Positions 22,464 to 33,321 of a DNA stretch of 64,000 nt are shown piece after piece (the stretch's first letter is position 1; every line of letters starts with the position of its first letter). The notes beneath the pieces were generated by a model. The model was not told where the DNA came from and did no database searches. It saw only the letters and a program-made list of their open reading frames with translations. The stretch is taken from positions 27,868,755-27,932,754 of the forward strand of contig CM042539.1 of assembly GCA_023630585.1 (NCBI GenBank), written 5' to 3'. The stretch comes from Cranoglanis bouderius. Taxonomy: Eukaryota; Chordata; Actinopteri; Siluriformes; Cranoglanididae. The position numbers were made by a program, and so were the translations under genes.

Positions 22464-22790
22464 AGAAATGGTGTGAAAGTGCCCACTAGGGTGCCCCTAC
22501 AGTAAAGAAAATGTGAAGTGCCTTAATGGCTGCCTTTCAGATGGGGAAAAAAATGTGATAAAATGCCCTCTAGACTGCTACCACGTGAGAGAAAACATGA
22601 TAAAGTGGAGAATATGTGGTGCAGTACCCTATAGGGTGCCCTTCCTCTGGAGAAAATAGGATTCCAGTCCAGTGCAAATGACATGCAAGAAAATGAGATG
22701 AAGTGCCCCATAGGGTGCTCTGATGTGGGGGAAAAAAAAAACAAAAAAAAAACGAGTTAATGCCCACCAGATACCCTTCTGCCCCTGCCC
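22464..22790. repeat. Degenerate minisatellite-like block
   Basis: Four or so diverged units of about 75-90 bp, each built on AAGTGCCC...TAGGGTGCCC followed by a purine-rich GAAAATG(A/T)GATAAA stretch. It may be the tail of an old non-LTR element. No coding capacity. Confidence 0.5.
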
Positions 22791-23126
22791 CTCAGACAGC
22801 CTGTTTCTGCTCCTGCTGACATAGACCATGTTGTCCAAAATAAGCAGTGCCACGAGCAGGCTACTGGGCTTTTTTTGTTTTTTGTTTTTTTTTAATAAAG
22901 GAAAGTTGTTTACCTTATATAGCGATTTGGGGGCGTTTTCTTCATGCAAATAAGTCTTCAGAGCAGTTTAGAGATGTGTGGGGTTTATCAGAGTAAAGCT
23001 GTGAGCACTGGTTCTACTCTCTAACTGGTTAAAATAATAATTTTTTTTTTTTTTTTTTTTTAAGAGCCCCCTGGTGGTAAAACATTTATTAGGCGATAGT
23101 GAAGCTTCTGCAGACGCCTCCAGGCT

Positions 23127-23186
23127 TCGTAATAACGAAAGAGAAAGAGTCTTCCGCATAGAAAAAAAAACAAGTCCGAAAGATCG
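23127..23186 (+). other. NLR copy A, candidate noncoding 5' exon with ISRE-like site
   Basis: GAAAGAGAAA (23137-23146) fits the ISRE/IRF core GAAAnnGAAA. The exon ends AGATCG|GTAAGTT (donor at 23187). The same block, with the same donor context, lies at about 41720-41806 ahead of copy B. The next in-phase acceptor is TTTATAG at 27451-27457, seven bases before the ATG at 27464. The 5' limit is a guess. Confidence 0.5.
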
Positions 23187-23248
23187 GTAAGTTATCATTT
23201 ACAAAGCAATATTTCTTTAATAACTATTATGCGTATAAACCTGTTATA

Positions 23249-25029
23249 CAGTCCACTCCGAAACTATTGGAACAGCACGGCCAGTTCATTAGTTTGTGCT
23301 GTACACCAAAGACATTTGGGTTTGAGATCAAAAGACGGAGATGAGGCGAGCGTTTAGGATTTCAGCTTTTATTTCCTGGTATTTACATCTAGACGTGTTA
23401 AACAACATAAAACATAGAACCTTTTGTATCAGTCCACTCAATTATTAGGCAAGCAAAAGTATAGGAACAGATAGGTCTTGAAGTAAATTAAAGTAAATAA
23501 CACTTAATATTTGGTTGCATATCCCTTACTTGCAATAACTGCATCAAGTCTCCCAGATAGCAAATGACATCTGGCCCACATACCGTATGGAATGACGGTA
23601 ATGACTCAACCTGAGTGTGGCTGGCTTCTGGGCCAGATGTGGGCCCAGACAAAACAAGCCTAAAACCGGCTTGTTGTGTGTGGGCCAGATACGGCCCATA
23701 TGACCTTTGCCATTGCCAGAACTGAGCTGCTGTGACTCACTGACACCAAACTGTTGGTTTCTTCTTTTGTGAAGCTTTTCCAGGTTTTTACCGCAGCCTC
23801 TTTCAGTTGTTGTTTGTTTCAGGGGGTTTCTCCCTTCAGTCTCCTCTTCAGGAGGTGAAATGCTGCTCAGTTGGGTTAAGGTCTGGTGATTGACTTGGCC
23901 AGGCTAAAACCCTCCACCACCCCCCCCTCCCCCTCCCCCGATGAAGTCCTTTGTTGAGTTGGCAGTGTGTTTTGGATCATTATCTTTCTGCATGATGAAG
24001 TTCCTCCTGATTAATTTGGATGCATTTCTCTGTAAATTGGCAGACAGAATGTTCCTGTAAACTTCTGTATTCATTCTGCTGCTACCATCATGAGTTCCAT
24101 CATCAATAAAGATTAGTGAGCCTCTTCCAGAAGCAGCCATGCAAGCCCAAGCCATGACACTACCTCCACCATGCTTGATGTTTTAGGTGACAAGCAGAGC
24201 CTTGCTTTCTCCACACTTTGGTTTTTCTATCACTTTGTTATCTTTGTTGCAGAACTGTTGTGGCTCATCTCTGTAATTCTTTGTGAATTCCAATCTGGCT
24301 TTACAATTCTTACTGCTGATGAGTGGCTTGCATTTTGTGGTATGGCCTCTATATTTTTGCTCTTGAAGTTTGCTTCAAGTGGTGGATGGTGATACCTTCA
24401 CCCCTACCCTGTGGAGGTTGTTTTTGGGATTTTTCTTCACAGCTCTCACAATGTTTTTTGACGACTGTTGTTGTTTTCCTTGGTCGACCTGTTCCATGTC
24501 TGGTTGTTAGTATGGTTGCGTTCTTTTTCAGGACAGGGCCAATTTGTTGTATTGGCTATGCCAAATGCTTGTGCAATGGATCTGATGGATTTTTCCTATT
24601 TTCTCATCTTCAAAATGGTTTCCTTTTCTCCCATAGACAGCTCCCTGGTCTTCATGTTGGTTTATCCTTTTTAACAACAAATGCAGTCTTCACAGGTGAA
24701 ACCTAGGGCTCAAACCAAGAGTAGACATACAGAGCTATTCATTTTCTAAACAATCAATTTAATAGGGCAAACCTGGGTAATAAGAAACACCAATCAGTCA
24801 CATGTTCCAATATTGTTTGATCACTTGAGAAAATGGGTGGGTTCAAACAAAAGGTGCCATGTTCTAAGTTGTTTAACACGTCTAGATGTAAATATCAGGA
24901 AATGGAAGCTGAAATTCTGATTTATTGTCTAATATTCATCTTTTGATCTTAAACCCAAATGTCTTCAACGTATTGCAAAAACAATAGAATTGGCCTTGTG
25001 TTCCAATACTTTGGTAGGGTGGATGACTG
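23249..25029 (-). mobile_element. Degenerate Tc1-like element on the minus strand
   Basis: Flanked by TA (23247-23248, 25030-25031). Ends are CAGTCCACTCCGAAACTATT and, reading inward from the right, CAGTCATCCACCCTACCAAA. On the minus strand, 23904-24155 still reads MAWACMAASG...IFIDDGTHDGSSRMN...KDNDPKHTAN, the second catalytic-Asp region of a Tc1 transposase. It then runs into a poly-C tract and is otherwise broken. A 160-bp foreign segment rich in CTGGCCCA/TGGGCCAG words (about 23555-23720) interrupts it. It is inserted just after the copy A 5' exon; copy B has the uninterrupted sequence near 41865. Confidence 0.8.
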
Positions 25030-25225
25030 TACATTCTCCTTAAGCATTCCTTGACATACATAAGAAGCTTTTATATTTCTGTCCACACTTCAGTTCAGCC
25101 TATTTGCTGTGTGTAGCTGTGTTTTACCTTTGTACCTTTCCTGGGTATCTCTCCCCTGGAAATGTGGGTATAGTGTACCTTTAAAAAAAGATTTAACACA
25201 CATAAGTTTAAAGGTGAAAGGTGTA

Positions 25226-26614
25226 CAGTGGGGGAAAAAAGTACTTAATCCCCTGCTGATTTTGTACGTTTGCCCACTGACAAAGAAATGATCAGTCTAT
25301 AATTTTAATGGTAGGTGTATTTTAACAGTGAGAGACAGAATAACAACAAAAAAATCCAGAAAAAAGCATTTCAAAAAAGTTATAAATTGATTTGCATTTT
25401 AATGAGTGAAATAAGTATTTGATCCCTATCAATCAGCAAGATTTCTGGCTCCCAGGTGTCTTTTACACAGGTAATGAGCTGAGATTAGGAGCACTCTCTT
25501 AAAGGTAGTGCTCCTAATCTCAGTTTGTTACCTGTAAAAAGACACCTGTCCACAGAAGCAATCAATCAATCAGATTCCAAACTCTCCACCATGGCCAAGA
25601 CCAAAGAGCTGCCCAAGGATGTCAGGGACAAGATTGTAGACCTACACAAGGCTGGAATGGGCTACAAGACCATCGCCAAGCAGCTTGGTGAGAAGGTGAC
25701 AACAGTTGGTGCGATTATTCGCAAATGGAAGAAACTGTCAGTCTCCCTCGGTCTGCTCCATGCAAGATTTCACCTCGTGGAGTTTCAATGATTATGAGAA
25801 CAGTGAGGAATCAGCCCAGAACTACATGGTAGGATCTTGTTAATGATCTCAAGGCAGCTGGGACCATAGTCACCAAGAAAACAATTGGTAACACACTACG
25901 CTGTGAAGGACTGAAATCCTGCAGCGCCCACAAGGTCCCCCTGCTCAAGAAAGCACATGTACAGACCTGTCTAAAGTTTGCCTGAATGATTCAGAGGAGA
26001 ACTGGGTGAAAGTGTTGTGGTCAGGTGTGTTCAGATCTCTTTGGCATCAACTCAACTCGCCGTGTTTGGAGGAGGAGGAATGCTGCCTATGACCCCAAGT
26101 CATAACACCATCCCCACCGTCAAACATGGAGGTGGGAACATTATGCTTTGGGGGTGTTTTTCTGCTAAGGGGACAGGACAACTGCACCGCATCAAAGGGA
26201 CGATGGACGGGGCCATGTACCGTCAAATCTTGGGTGAGAACCTCCTTCCCTCAGCCAGGGCATTGAAAATGACCTTAATGACTTGAAGAGGATCTGCAAA
26301 GAGGAGTGGGACAAAATCCCTCCTGAGATGTGTGCAAACCTGGTGGCCAACTACAAGAAACGTCTGACCTCTGTGATTGCCAACAAGGGTTTTGCCACCA
26401 AGTACTAAGTCGAAGGGGTCAAATACTTATTTCACTCATTAAATGCAAATCAATTTATAACTTTTTTGAAATGCGTTTTTCTGGATTTTTTAGTTGTTAT
26501 TCTGTCTCTCACTGTTAAAATACACCTACCATTAAAATCATAGACTGATAATTTCTTTGTCAGTGGGCAAACGTACAAAATCAGCAGGAGCTCAAATACT
26601 TTTTCCCCCCACTG
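25226..26614 (+). mobile_element. Tc1-like element with broken transposase, TA target duplication
   Basis: TA at 25224-25225 and 26615-26616. Ends are CAGTGGGGGAAAAAAGTACT and AATACTTTTTCCCCCCACTG, with long inverted repeats (about 200 bp or more). The transposase, 25591-26408, starts [20 protein letters not shown] and ends NKGFATKY. In between it has frameshifts, stops and deletions, including loss of the DNDPKH block. The flanks match 42061-42160 in copy B, which lacks the element. Confidence 0.92.
25591..26408 (+). pseudogene. Tc1-like transposase pseudogene
   Basis: Reads in frame for about 46 residues (helix-turn-helix [20 protein letters not shown]), then shifts. Further pieces are readable at 26077-26286 ([36 protein letters not shown]) and 26284-26408 ([20 protein letters not shown], ending ATKY). 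Catalytic residues two and three are not preserved. Nonfunctional. Confidence 0.88.
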
Positions 26615-26740
26615 TATGCTTGAGGAAAAGCACAATATAGTACCTTTTTTCCCTGATTCAATAACTAACTCATTTAAGACTTTTCCTGACCCACACAGCC
26701 GCATGTGTACATGCAGGTAGAGGAAGAAGTTACTGCACTC

Positions 26741-26840
<100 letters not shown>

Positions 26841-28250
26841 CAAGTTTCTTTTAATCCGACCAGTAGATGGAAGCAGTCTCTCATCCAAGCAAATCCTTAA
26901 AAGGGTTTTTTTCTTAATAAAATTTTTAATTATTTGAAAACATCCACATAAAAGCAAACATTAAAATTTTTTTCATTAAAGTTTCAATATGAGTATTCAA
27001 TAAGTATTTCTCGGTAGACATAAATAGATCTAAAATATATTTTCTAAATATTAGAAAATGAAAGCTGAAATTATATCTATCATCTTGTTTTCCAATACTT
27101 TCAGGGGGGACTGTGTATTGTTTAGGATCATTTTACACATGACATGTAAACTTAAACACTCATTTTATTTAACTTCCATCTAAGTTAAGTTTGTTGCCTT
27201 TTATAGTCTTAAACATGAAACCAGTGAAATGAGAAAGTAAACAAGAAATTGAGGTCGGAGCAGTTGAGTCGCCTCCTTTAAGTGTTGGTATTGCACAGAA
27301 AATCAAACTGATTTGAAGAAATGTAAAAATTGTGAAATGTGTATATATAAAATCTGAAACCTGTAGAACATTCCTAAGAGTTTACCTGGATGAAATTGTA
27401 TTTTAGTAGATTGTAGAGACAGTAGGGTTTAAATATGAAAATGTTACTGTTTTATAGTCAATCATGAAAAGGCAAGTCTCGGGCCAAACAGCAGATCCAG
27501 CTGGATGTACAAAGCGGCACAAAGGAACCTCAGCAGAACCAGCAGTGAGTACCGCTCTTATCAATCTGTCTTAATGTATACAATCTTCTTTCTCTCTTCA
27601 AGGGTGCCAATAATTGTGGAGTTTTATGTGTGTGTTCTTGCAGCATTATGCAATGTTTATAAACACGCACATGATAGGATAGTATAACATTATACATATC
27701 ACACTTTTTAACTTTTAATAGTTATATTTAATAGTTAATGTTGTGGAACGTCTGTGAAACAAGTTAGTTATGCTATAGCAGCTATAAACATCCTTTCCCT
27801 CGCTTTTTTCTCTCTCTTGAAGGTAATAAAAAAACAAAAAACTGCAGCTTGTCATGTTACCGAGAAACTGAAAAGAAGCGTAAACGTCCTCTGTCCCAAA
27901 GACTTTGTGAGAAATACTATTTAGAAGAATTTATATATTATTTAAAACTTTAAAAAAAAAATTTAAAAAAACCTTTGATATTGGAAGCAGGATAAACTGA
28001 ATGTCAGTGCCACTCTCTGTCGCTTTGTGCTATGAACGATGCCGATATGACATTTTATGTGTGCGTTTATGAACATATACATACAGAGGGTCATGTCAAG
28101 CCTTATAAAGTTTTATATAGTGTTACCAAAGATTTCTTTATGCCAAGTGACAATATTTCAATATTTAAACATGTGGACCTTATCAACAACCAATACTTAT
28201 TGTTAATAAAATATTAAAAGAATCATTGAAATGTCTTTGTGGTAATTTAG

Positions 28251-28357
28251 GCAGGAAGACCAAACTCTCCTGCTCCCAGCTGTGTGTCCATGAAGAGTGA
28301 TGCGTCCATCGATTTTAATATCACTTTCAGCCGAGGGGAAAAGAGCCGTGAAAAAAG
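28251..28357 (+). other. NLR copy A exon X (Ser-rich motif exon)
   Basis: About 36 residues, phase 0 to 2. It carries [19 protein letters not shown], the ERPxSPxxSxxSxxSDxS-type motif common at the N-terminus of fish NLRC3-like proteins. Donor AAAAAG|GTTTGT. Confidence 0.75.
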
Positions 28358-28818
28358 GTTTGTAATTCAATCTATAACTACTGTCATAAAACATTCTTTA
28401 TTTTAGCTAAATCTCCTACAGTTTGTTTATACTCTTATTCTGTCCAAAAGAAAAACAAAAAACGGCTGTCCTCTATTTTTCTATTGAATGCACCTACTGA
28501 TGCATTTTAGTCTGTTCACACAATGACACAAGGTGATGCAGGGGGTCATGTCCGTTGTGTTACTTCTTTAGTTCTCTAAAATGACAAATTCACAGGAATT
28601 TCTTTATATTTGCTCCTGTATAGTAATATATCCAAATAGTTACACAGTTTGCTGATGTTCATAGATTTTACATGGAGCTGGAACAAACCTTTAGCAACAC
28701 ACACTACAGCGTCTGGCCATACACAGTCCCTCAGCCCATGTGGTACTGAGGTGGTGAGCCTGCTAAATCTTCCCCAGATGAAACAACATCTTTAATTTTT
28801 TAACATTCCACGAAATAG

Positions 28819-29090
28819 AGTACTGTGCAAAAGTTTTAGACACATGCAAAGAAATGCTGTAGAGCAAAGATGCCTTCAAAATAATGAAATTAAATGTTTC
28901 TACATTTAAAAAAATATCGTAAAGAGCAGTAAACAGTAGTAAATGAAACAAAGTCAATATTTGGTGTGACAAAAAAAATTAAAATAAAAATAATAGTCTC
29001 CGGTACAATAAGTGCAGTTTTATAAGGAAATGAGCTGGTAAGATTTATTGAGCATCTTGCAGAACCAGCCACAGTTCTTCTGGAGACTTT
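28819..29090. mobile_element. Truncated copy of the AGTACTGTGC mariner-type MITE
   Basis: Starts AGTACTGTGCAAAAGTTTTA and follows the first ~270 bp of the full copy at 34720-35259 (shared GCAAAGAAATGCTGTAGAGC, CTTGCAGAACCAGCCACAGT), then stops. Not present in copy B, so inserted after the duplication or lost there. Confidence 0.75.
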
Positions 29091-29399
29091 TCAAATCTTT
29101 TGAAAGAGTTTTCAAATCTTAATGAAATCCTGAAATGCTGTGGTCATTCGTTAAAGATAAGAAGATAATTCTTTGTTTGGGACCTCTTCACAACATTCCA
29201 TGAAAACAGTGTAATCAGGTGTAATGCAGTTTCACACAAACATTAAGGATGCACACATCTGCTCTCTAATTCACTTGTAGATTTTTAATAATTTTAGTAT
29301 GTTTATTGCTTGACAGGCAAAACTGATAAAAACAAAACAAAGAACTTAAAAGATTCCTTCATTGACAGTGAATGAGGTTTTTTCCCCTGTCATTCGCAG

Positions 29400-29676
29400 T
29401 GTCGAGATAGAAAGACCACACTCACCGTCACTTAGCTATGTCTCTGTGGAGAGTGACAAGTCAGTAGAACTCAACCAGGATGATGGGGAAACTTTTCTAC
29501 GTTTGCACCCATCAGCCACTGTACCGGCGACGTACGCACCACGAGAGCCGAAATTCTGCCTGCAGCACCGCATGCCTGTGGAAATTTATTGCAAGACAGA
29601 TGAGACGCTGATGTGTAAACAGTGTGCAACTGTGGAGCATCGAGGACACAACAAGAGCTACACACAGGGAGCTAGG
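29400..29676 (+). other. NLR copy A exon Y with B-box zinc finger
   Basis: Starts with [19 protein letters not shown] (a second SP..S..SD motif) and ends in a B-box at 29557-29649. The B-box reads [31 protein letters not shown], spaced C2H7C7C2C4H2H as in TRIM B-box 2 domains. It differs from copy B by few residues (FCLQH for LCLQH). Confidence 0.9.
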
Positions 29677-29904
29677 GTAAGGCAAACAAAAAACAACTGT
29701 GGTGTTCAAAGACGTTGTGCAGATCATGCAGGGCTGTTTAATACATCAGGCTTTTTTTTTCTTTTTAATAATTCCTAAGATGTCAGTGTCTTTTGCTTAT
29801 ATACAGTGCATAATGCTTCCTATACACCAGAGCTATAGGACTGAAGAGTGTGTCATGATTAATGACATTATACACACAAGCACATGATTCTGAGAAATCT
29901 GATC

Positions 29905-30330
29905 ACTGTGTGATCTCGATTCAATTCAATTCAATTTTATTTGTATAGCGCTTTTAACAATGGACATTGTCACAAAGCAGCTTTACAGAAATATGTAAAT
30001 TCAGGATATAAATTTTAAATTTATACATTTATCCCTAATGAGCAAGGCAGAGGTGACGGTGGTGAGGAAAAACTCCCTGAGACGACATGAAGAAGAAACG
30101 TTGAAAGGAACCAGACTCAAAAGGGAACCCAGCTTAAACAGCTTAAATTTCTCCCAAATTAAAAAATTTGGGAGAAAAATGGGGAAAGAAATCAGTTCCC
30201 AGCCTAATTCAGTAGAGAACATCCAGCAAAACAAGCAGACTGATTATCTGTAGCAGGTGTGTTGGATTCAATTAGAACTGATTTCAGGATCGACATACTG
30301 TAGATCTCCAGGAACAGAAATGTTGATCAG
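29905..30330 (+). repeat. Fish interspersed repeat fused to an LRR exon
   Basis: Begins with the widespread teleost words TTTATTTGTATAGCGCTTTT and ACAATGGACATTGTC. Later parts (AATTTGGGAGAAAAATGGGG, TGTAGCAGGTGTGTTGGATT, ATCTCCAGGAACAGAA) recur at 32460-32635 and 52330-52510. Its 3' end abuts LRR coding sequence at 30331. It occupies the place where copy B has about 4.1 kb with the PYD and NACHT exons. Confidence 0.8.
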
Positions 30331-30556
30331 CTTAAACAGTTTGGGAGATTTAGGAGTGAAACTTCTCTGTGGCGGCCTCTCAAATCCTCACAGCAAACTG
30401 GAGAAACTGACTCTCAGTCACAACGAGCTCGAACATATAGGAGTGAAGCTGCTGTGCGACTGTCTGATGAGTCCACACTGTAAACTGCAGACACTCGGGT
30501 TTGTAATGGTTTTGCTCGTGTTTGCAATAGTAATGGCACTTGATGCAATGCTTTAA
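30320..30556 (+). pseudogene. Truncated LRR exon of copy A with a repeat-derived in-frame ATG
   Basis: LRR coding sequence from 30331 to the donor at 30499 ([20 protein letters not shown]...KLQTLG), about two repeats. It lacks the start of the copy B exon ([18 protein letters not shown]). An ATG at 30320, inside the fused repeat, is in frame with the LRR, so a transcript starting here could encode an LRR-B30.2 protein. That is inference. Confidence 0.6.
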
Positions 30557-30687
30557 AGCTTTGCAAATAGAGTATGCAATTTTTTTTCCAGTAGTCTCTT
30601 ATACTGTAGAAAGCAGTTAGCAGATCAGACATTTTATGACAAACCTAGAAACAGAATCTGAGTGTTAGTCATTGTATACTATATGTA

Positions 30688-31684
30688 CACTCATTGTCCA
30701 CTTTGTTAGGAACACCTGCAGTTATCCAATCATTCAATTATGTGGCAGCAGTGCAGTGCATAAAATCATTCAGATATAGGTCAAGAGCTTCAGTTAATGT
30801 TCACATCAAACATCAGAATGAAGAAAAATGTGATCTCTGTGACTTTAACTGTGGCATGGTTGTTGGTACCAGATGGTCTAGTTTGAAAATTTCATAAACT
30901 ACTGATCTCCTTGAATTTTCACACACAACAGTCTCTAGCATTTACACAGAATGGTGCAAAAAAAAAAACATTGCATAAGTGACAGTTCTGTGGGTGGAAA
31001 TGTCTTGTTGATAAGAGAGGTCAGACTCACCGAAACTGGACAGTTGAAAATTAGAAAAAAATAATCACCTGGTCTTTTTCCAGTCTTCAACTGTCTAGTT
31101 TTGGTGAGTTTGTGTCCATGATAGCCTCAGATTCCAGTTCTTGTCTGCCAGGAGTGGAACCTGATCTTCTTCTTGATCTTGGTCTTCTGCTGTTGTAGCC
31201 CATCCAACTCAAGGTTTGATGTGTTGTGTGTTCTGAGATGCTTTTCTGCTGGCCATGTTTCTAAAGAGTGATTATATGAGTTACTATAGACTATCAGTCA
31301 GCTCAGACCAGTCTGGTTATTCTTCTCTGATCTCTCTCATCAACAAGGTGTGTCAGCCTGCAGACTCTCTGCTCACAGGATGTTTTTTGTTTTTCACACC
31401 ATTCTGTGTAAACTCTAGAGACTGTTGTGTGTGAAAATCCCAGGAGATCAGCAGTTTCTGAAAAACTCAAACCAGTCCACCTGGTACCAACAACCGTGCC
31501 AAGGGTAAAGTCACAGAGATCAGACTTTTTCTTCATTCTGATGTTTGATGTGAACATTAACTGAAGCTCTTGACCTATATCTGCATGATTTTATGCATTG
31601 TGCTGTTGCCACATGATTGCCACGATAGATAACTGCATGAATGTTCAGTTGTAGAGGTGTTCCTAATAAAGTGGAGGGTGAGTG
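30688..31684 (-). mobile_element. Tc1-derived element with ~270-bp inverted arms
   Basis: TA at 30686-30687 and 31685-31686. Ends CACTCATTGTCCACTTTGTT and CTAATAAAGTGGAGGGTGAG are inverted copies. The arms pair for roughly 270 bp (30688-30960 with 31395-31684). On the minus strand, 31303-31557 reads a Tc1-type helix-turn-helix (SFSETADLLGFSHTTVSRVY, then LVDERDQRRITRLV), so an N-terminal transposase fragment remains. Copy B has the empty site, a single TA at 51571-51572. Confidence 0.9.
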
Positions 31685-33321
31685 TATATTTTTCTACTTT
31701 TTACCTGTTTGCAGATTGGCTGGCACAAACTTCTCAGAACAATCTTGTGAATTAATGGCCTCAGTTTTCCAACCTGCTAACTCACACCTGAAGGAGCTTG
31801 ACCTTGGCTGCAATAACATGAAAGACTCTGGAGTGAAGCTTCTCTCTGCTGGACTGATTAGTTTGCAGTGTAAACTTGAGAAACTCAGGTTAATTTATAG
31901 TAATATCCATTCAGTGTAAAATTTATTTTGTCAATAGCTGTTGCAAATATATACATGCATACATACATACATACATAAATAAATAAATAAGTAGGTTAAG
32001 GTAATAATAATAGTTTCTGTCACTCTATAGGTTGGACAGATGTGACCTCAGCCATGAATCATGTGAAGCCTTGAAAACGGTTCTCCAGTCCCCCAACTCG
32101 CGATTGAGACAGCTGGATCTCAGCTACAACAAGCTAGGAGACTCTGGAGTGCAACAGCTCTGTGATGGACTAACCCATCCAAACTGTAAACTGGAGTTAC
32201 TGGATCTGAGCTTCAACAACCTCGGCCATTCTGGAGTAAAACTTCTCTCTTCTGGACTGATGAATCCAGACTGTAAACTCAAGAGTATAAGGTTTACCTT
32301 CACAATTTTTTTTTAACAATTTCAAAGCAATCCAGATTCTGAAGATTGATGTTCCTATAAAATTTAGTTCCACACTAGCTCATGTATATGGAAGAGGAGC
32401 GGCTAGCGTTTAGCAGTGTGTTCCACTGCCTTGTGATGCAATAGTTTGAAAAATTGGCAAATTACAAAATTTGGGAGAAAAATGGGGAAAGAAATCAGTT
32501 CCCAGCCTAATTCAGTAGAGAACATAAAGCAAAACAAGCAGACTGATTATCTGTAGCAGGTGTGTTGGATTCAATTAGAACTGATTTCAGGATCGACATA
32601 CTGTTGATCTCCAGGAACAGAACTGTTGATCAGTAATCTATGTATTTGCCCATCTGTAGACTTGCTGATGCCGGCATTCCAGAGGAGACGTGTGAAACTC
32701 TGGCCTTGGCTCTACAGTCAGAAAATCCATACCTCAGAGAGCTTGATCTCAGCAACAATTACATTGGAGATTCAGGAGTGGAACTGCTCTGTGCTGGATT
32801 AATCAGCCCAAACTGCTTCCTCGAAAAACTCAAGTGAATACTATGTCTTCATTTTTGTTTATGTGAGCAAAGAATAAAGGAATCTTGAGAATTAACAAGT
32901 TAACAAAAATGCTATTAGCTGTAAAAATTTTCAGACTTTTTGGATCATAGTGATAACTCTTTGTTCAGAATTAATATGGATATTACTGTGTGTACAAGAA
33001 ACAAACTACTTATAATGTATTTCTTTTCTCTGCTGCAGTCTGCGATGGTGTAATTTCACAGAGAGGTCCTGTTCAAACCTGGCCTCAGTTCTGAGTTCCC
33101 ACACTCGTTTGACAGAACTGGAGCTGAGAGACAACGATGTGCAAGATTCAGGGCTGAAGCTGCTTTGCACTGGTCTTCAGGATCCAGGATGCTCCCTGCA
33201 GAAACTGGGGTGAGTTAAAGGCACACAGCAGTGCAACGTAACAGCGAAGCAATTCTCTGGTTGCCTCCTTTGTTCTTTATCAAAATGTAGCAATATTTTG
33301 CAATTTATTGCAATTGATATA

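Noticed and set aside
23904..24155. Gly-rich C-terminal protein on the minus strand
   Set aside because: The poly-Gly end is a poly-C tract inside a decayed Tc1 transposase; not a separate gene.
29471..29727. Minus-strand frames opposite the B-box exons (also near 45205-45446 and 46687-46928)
   Set aside because: Shadows of the + strand B-box coding sequence, repeated only because the exon is repeated.
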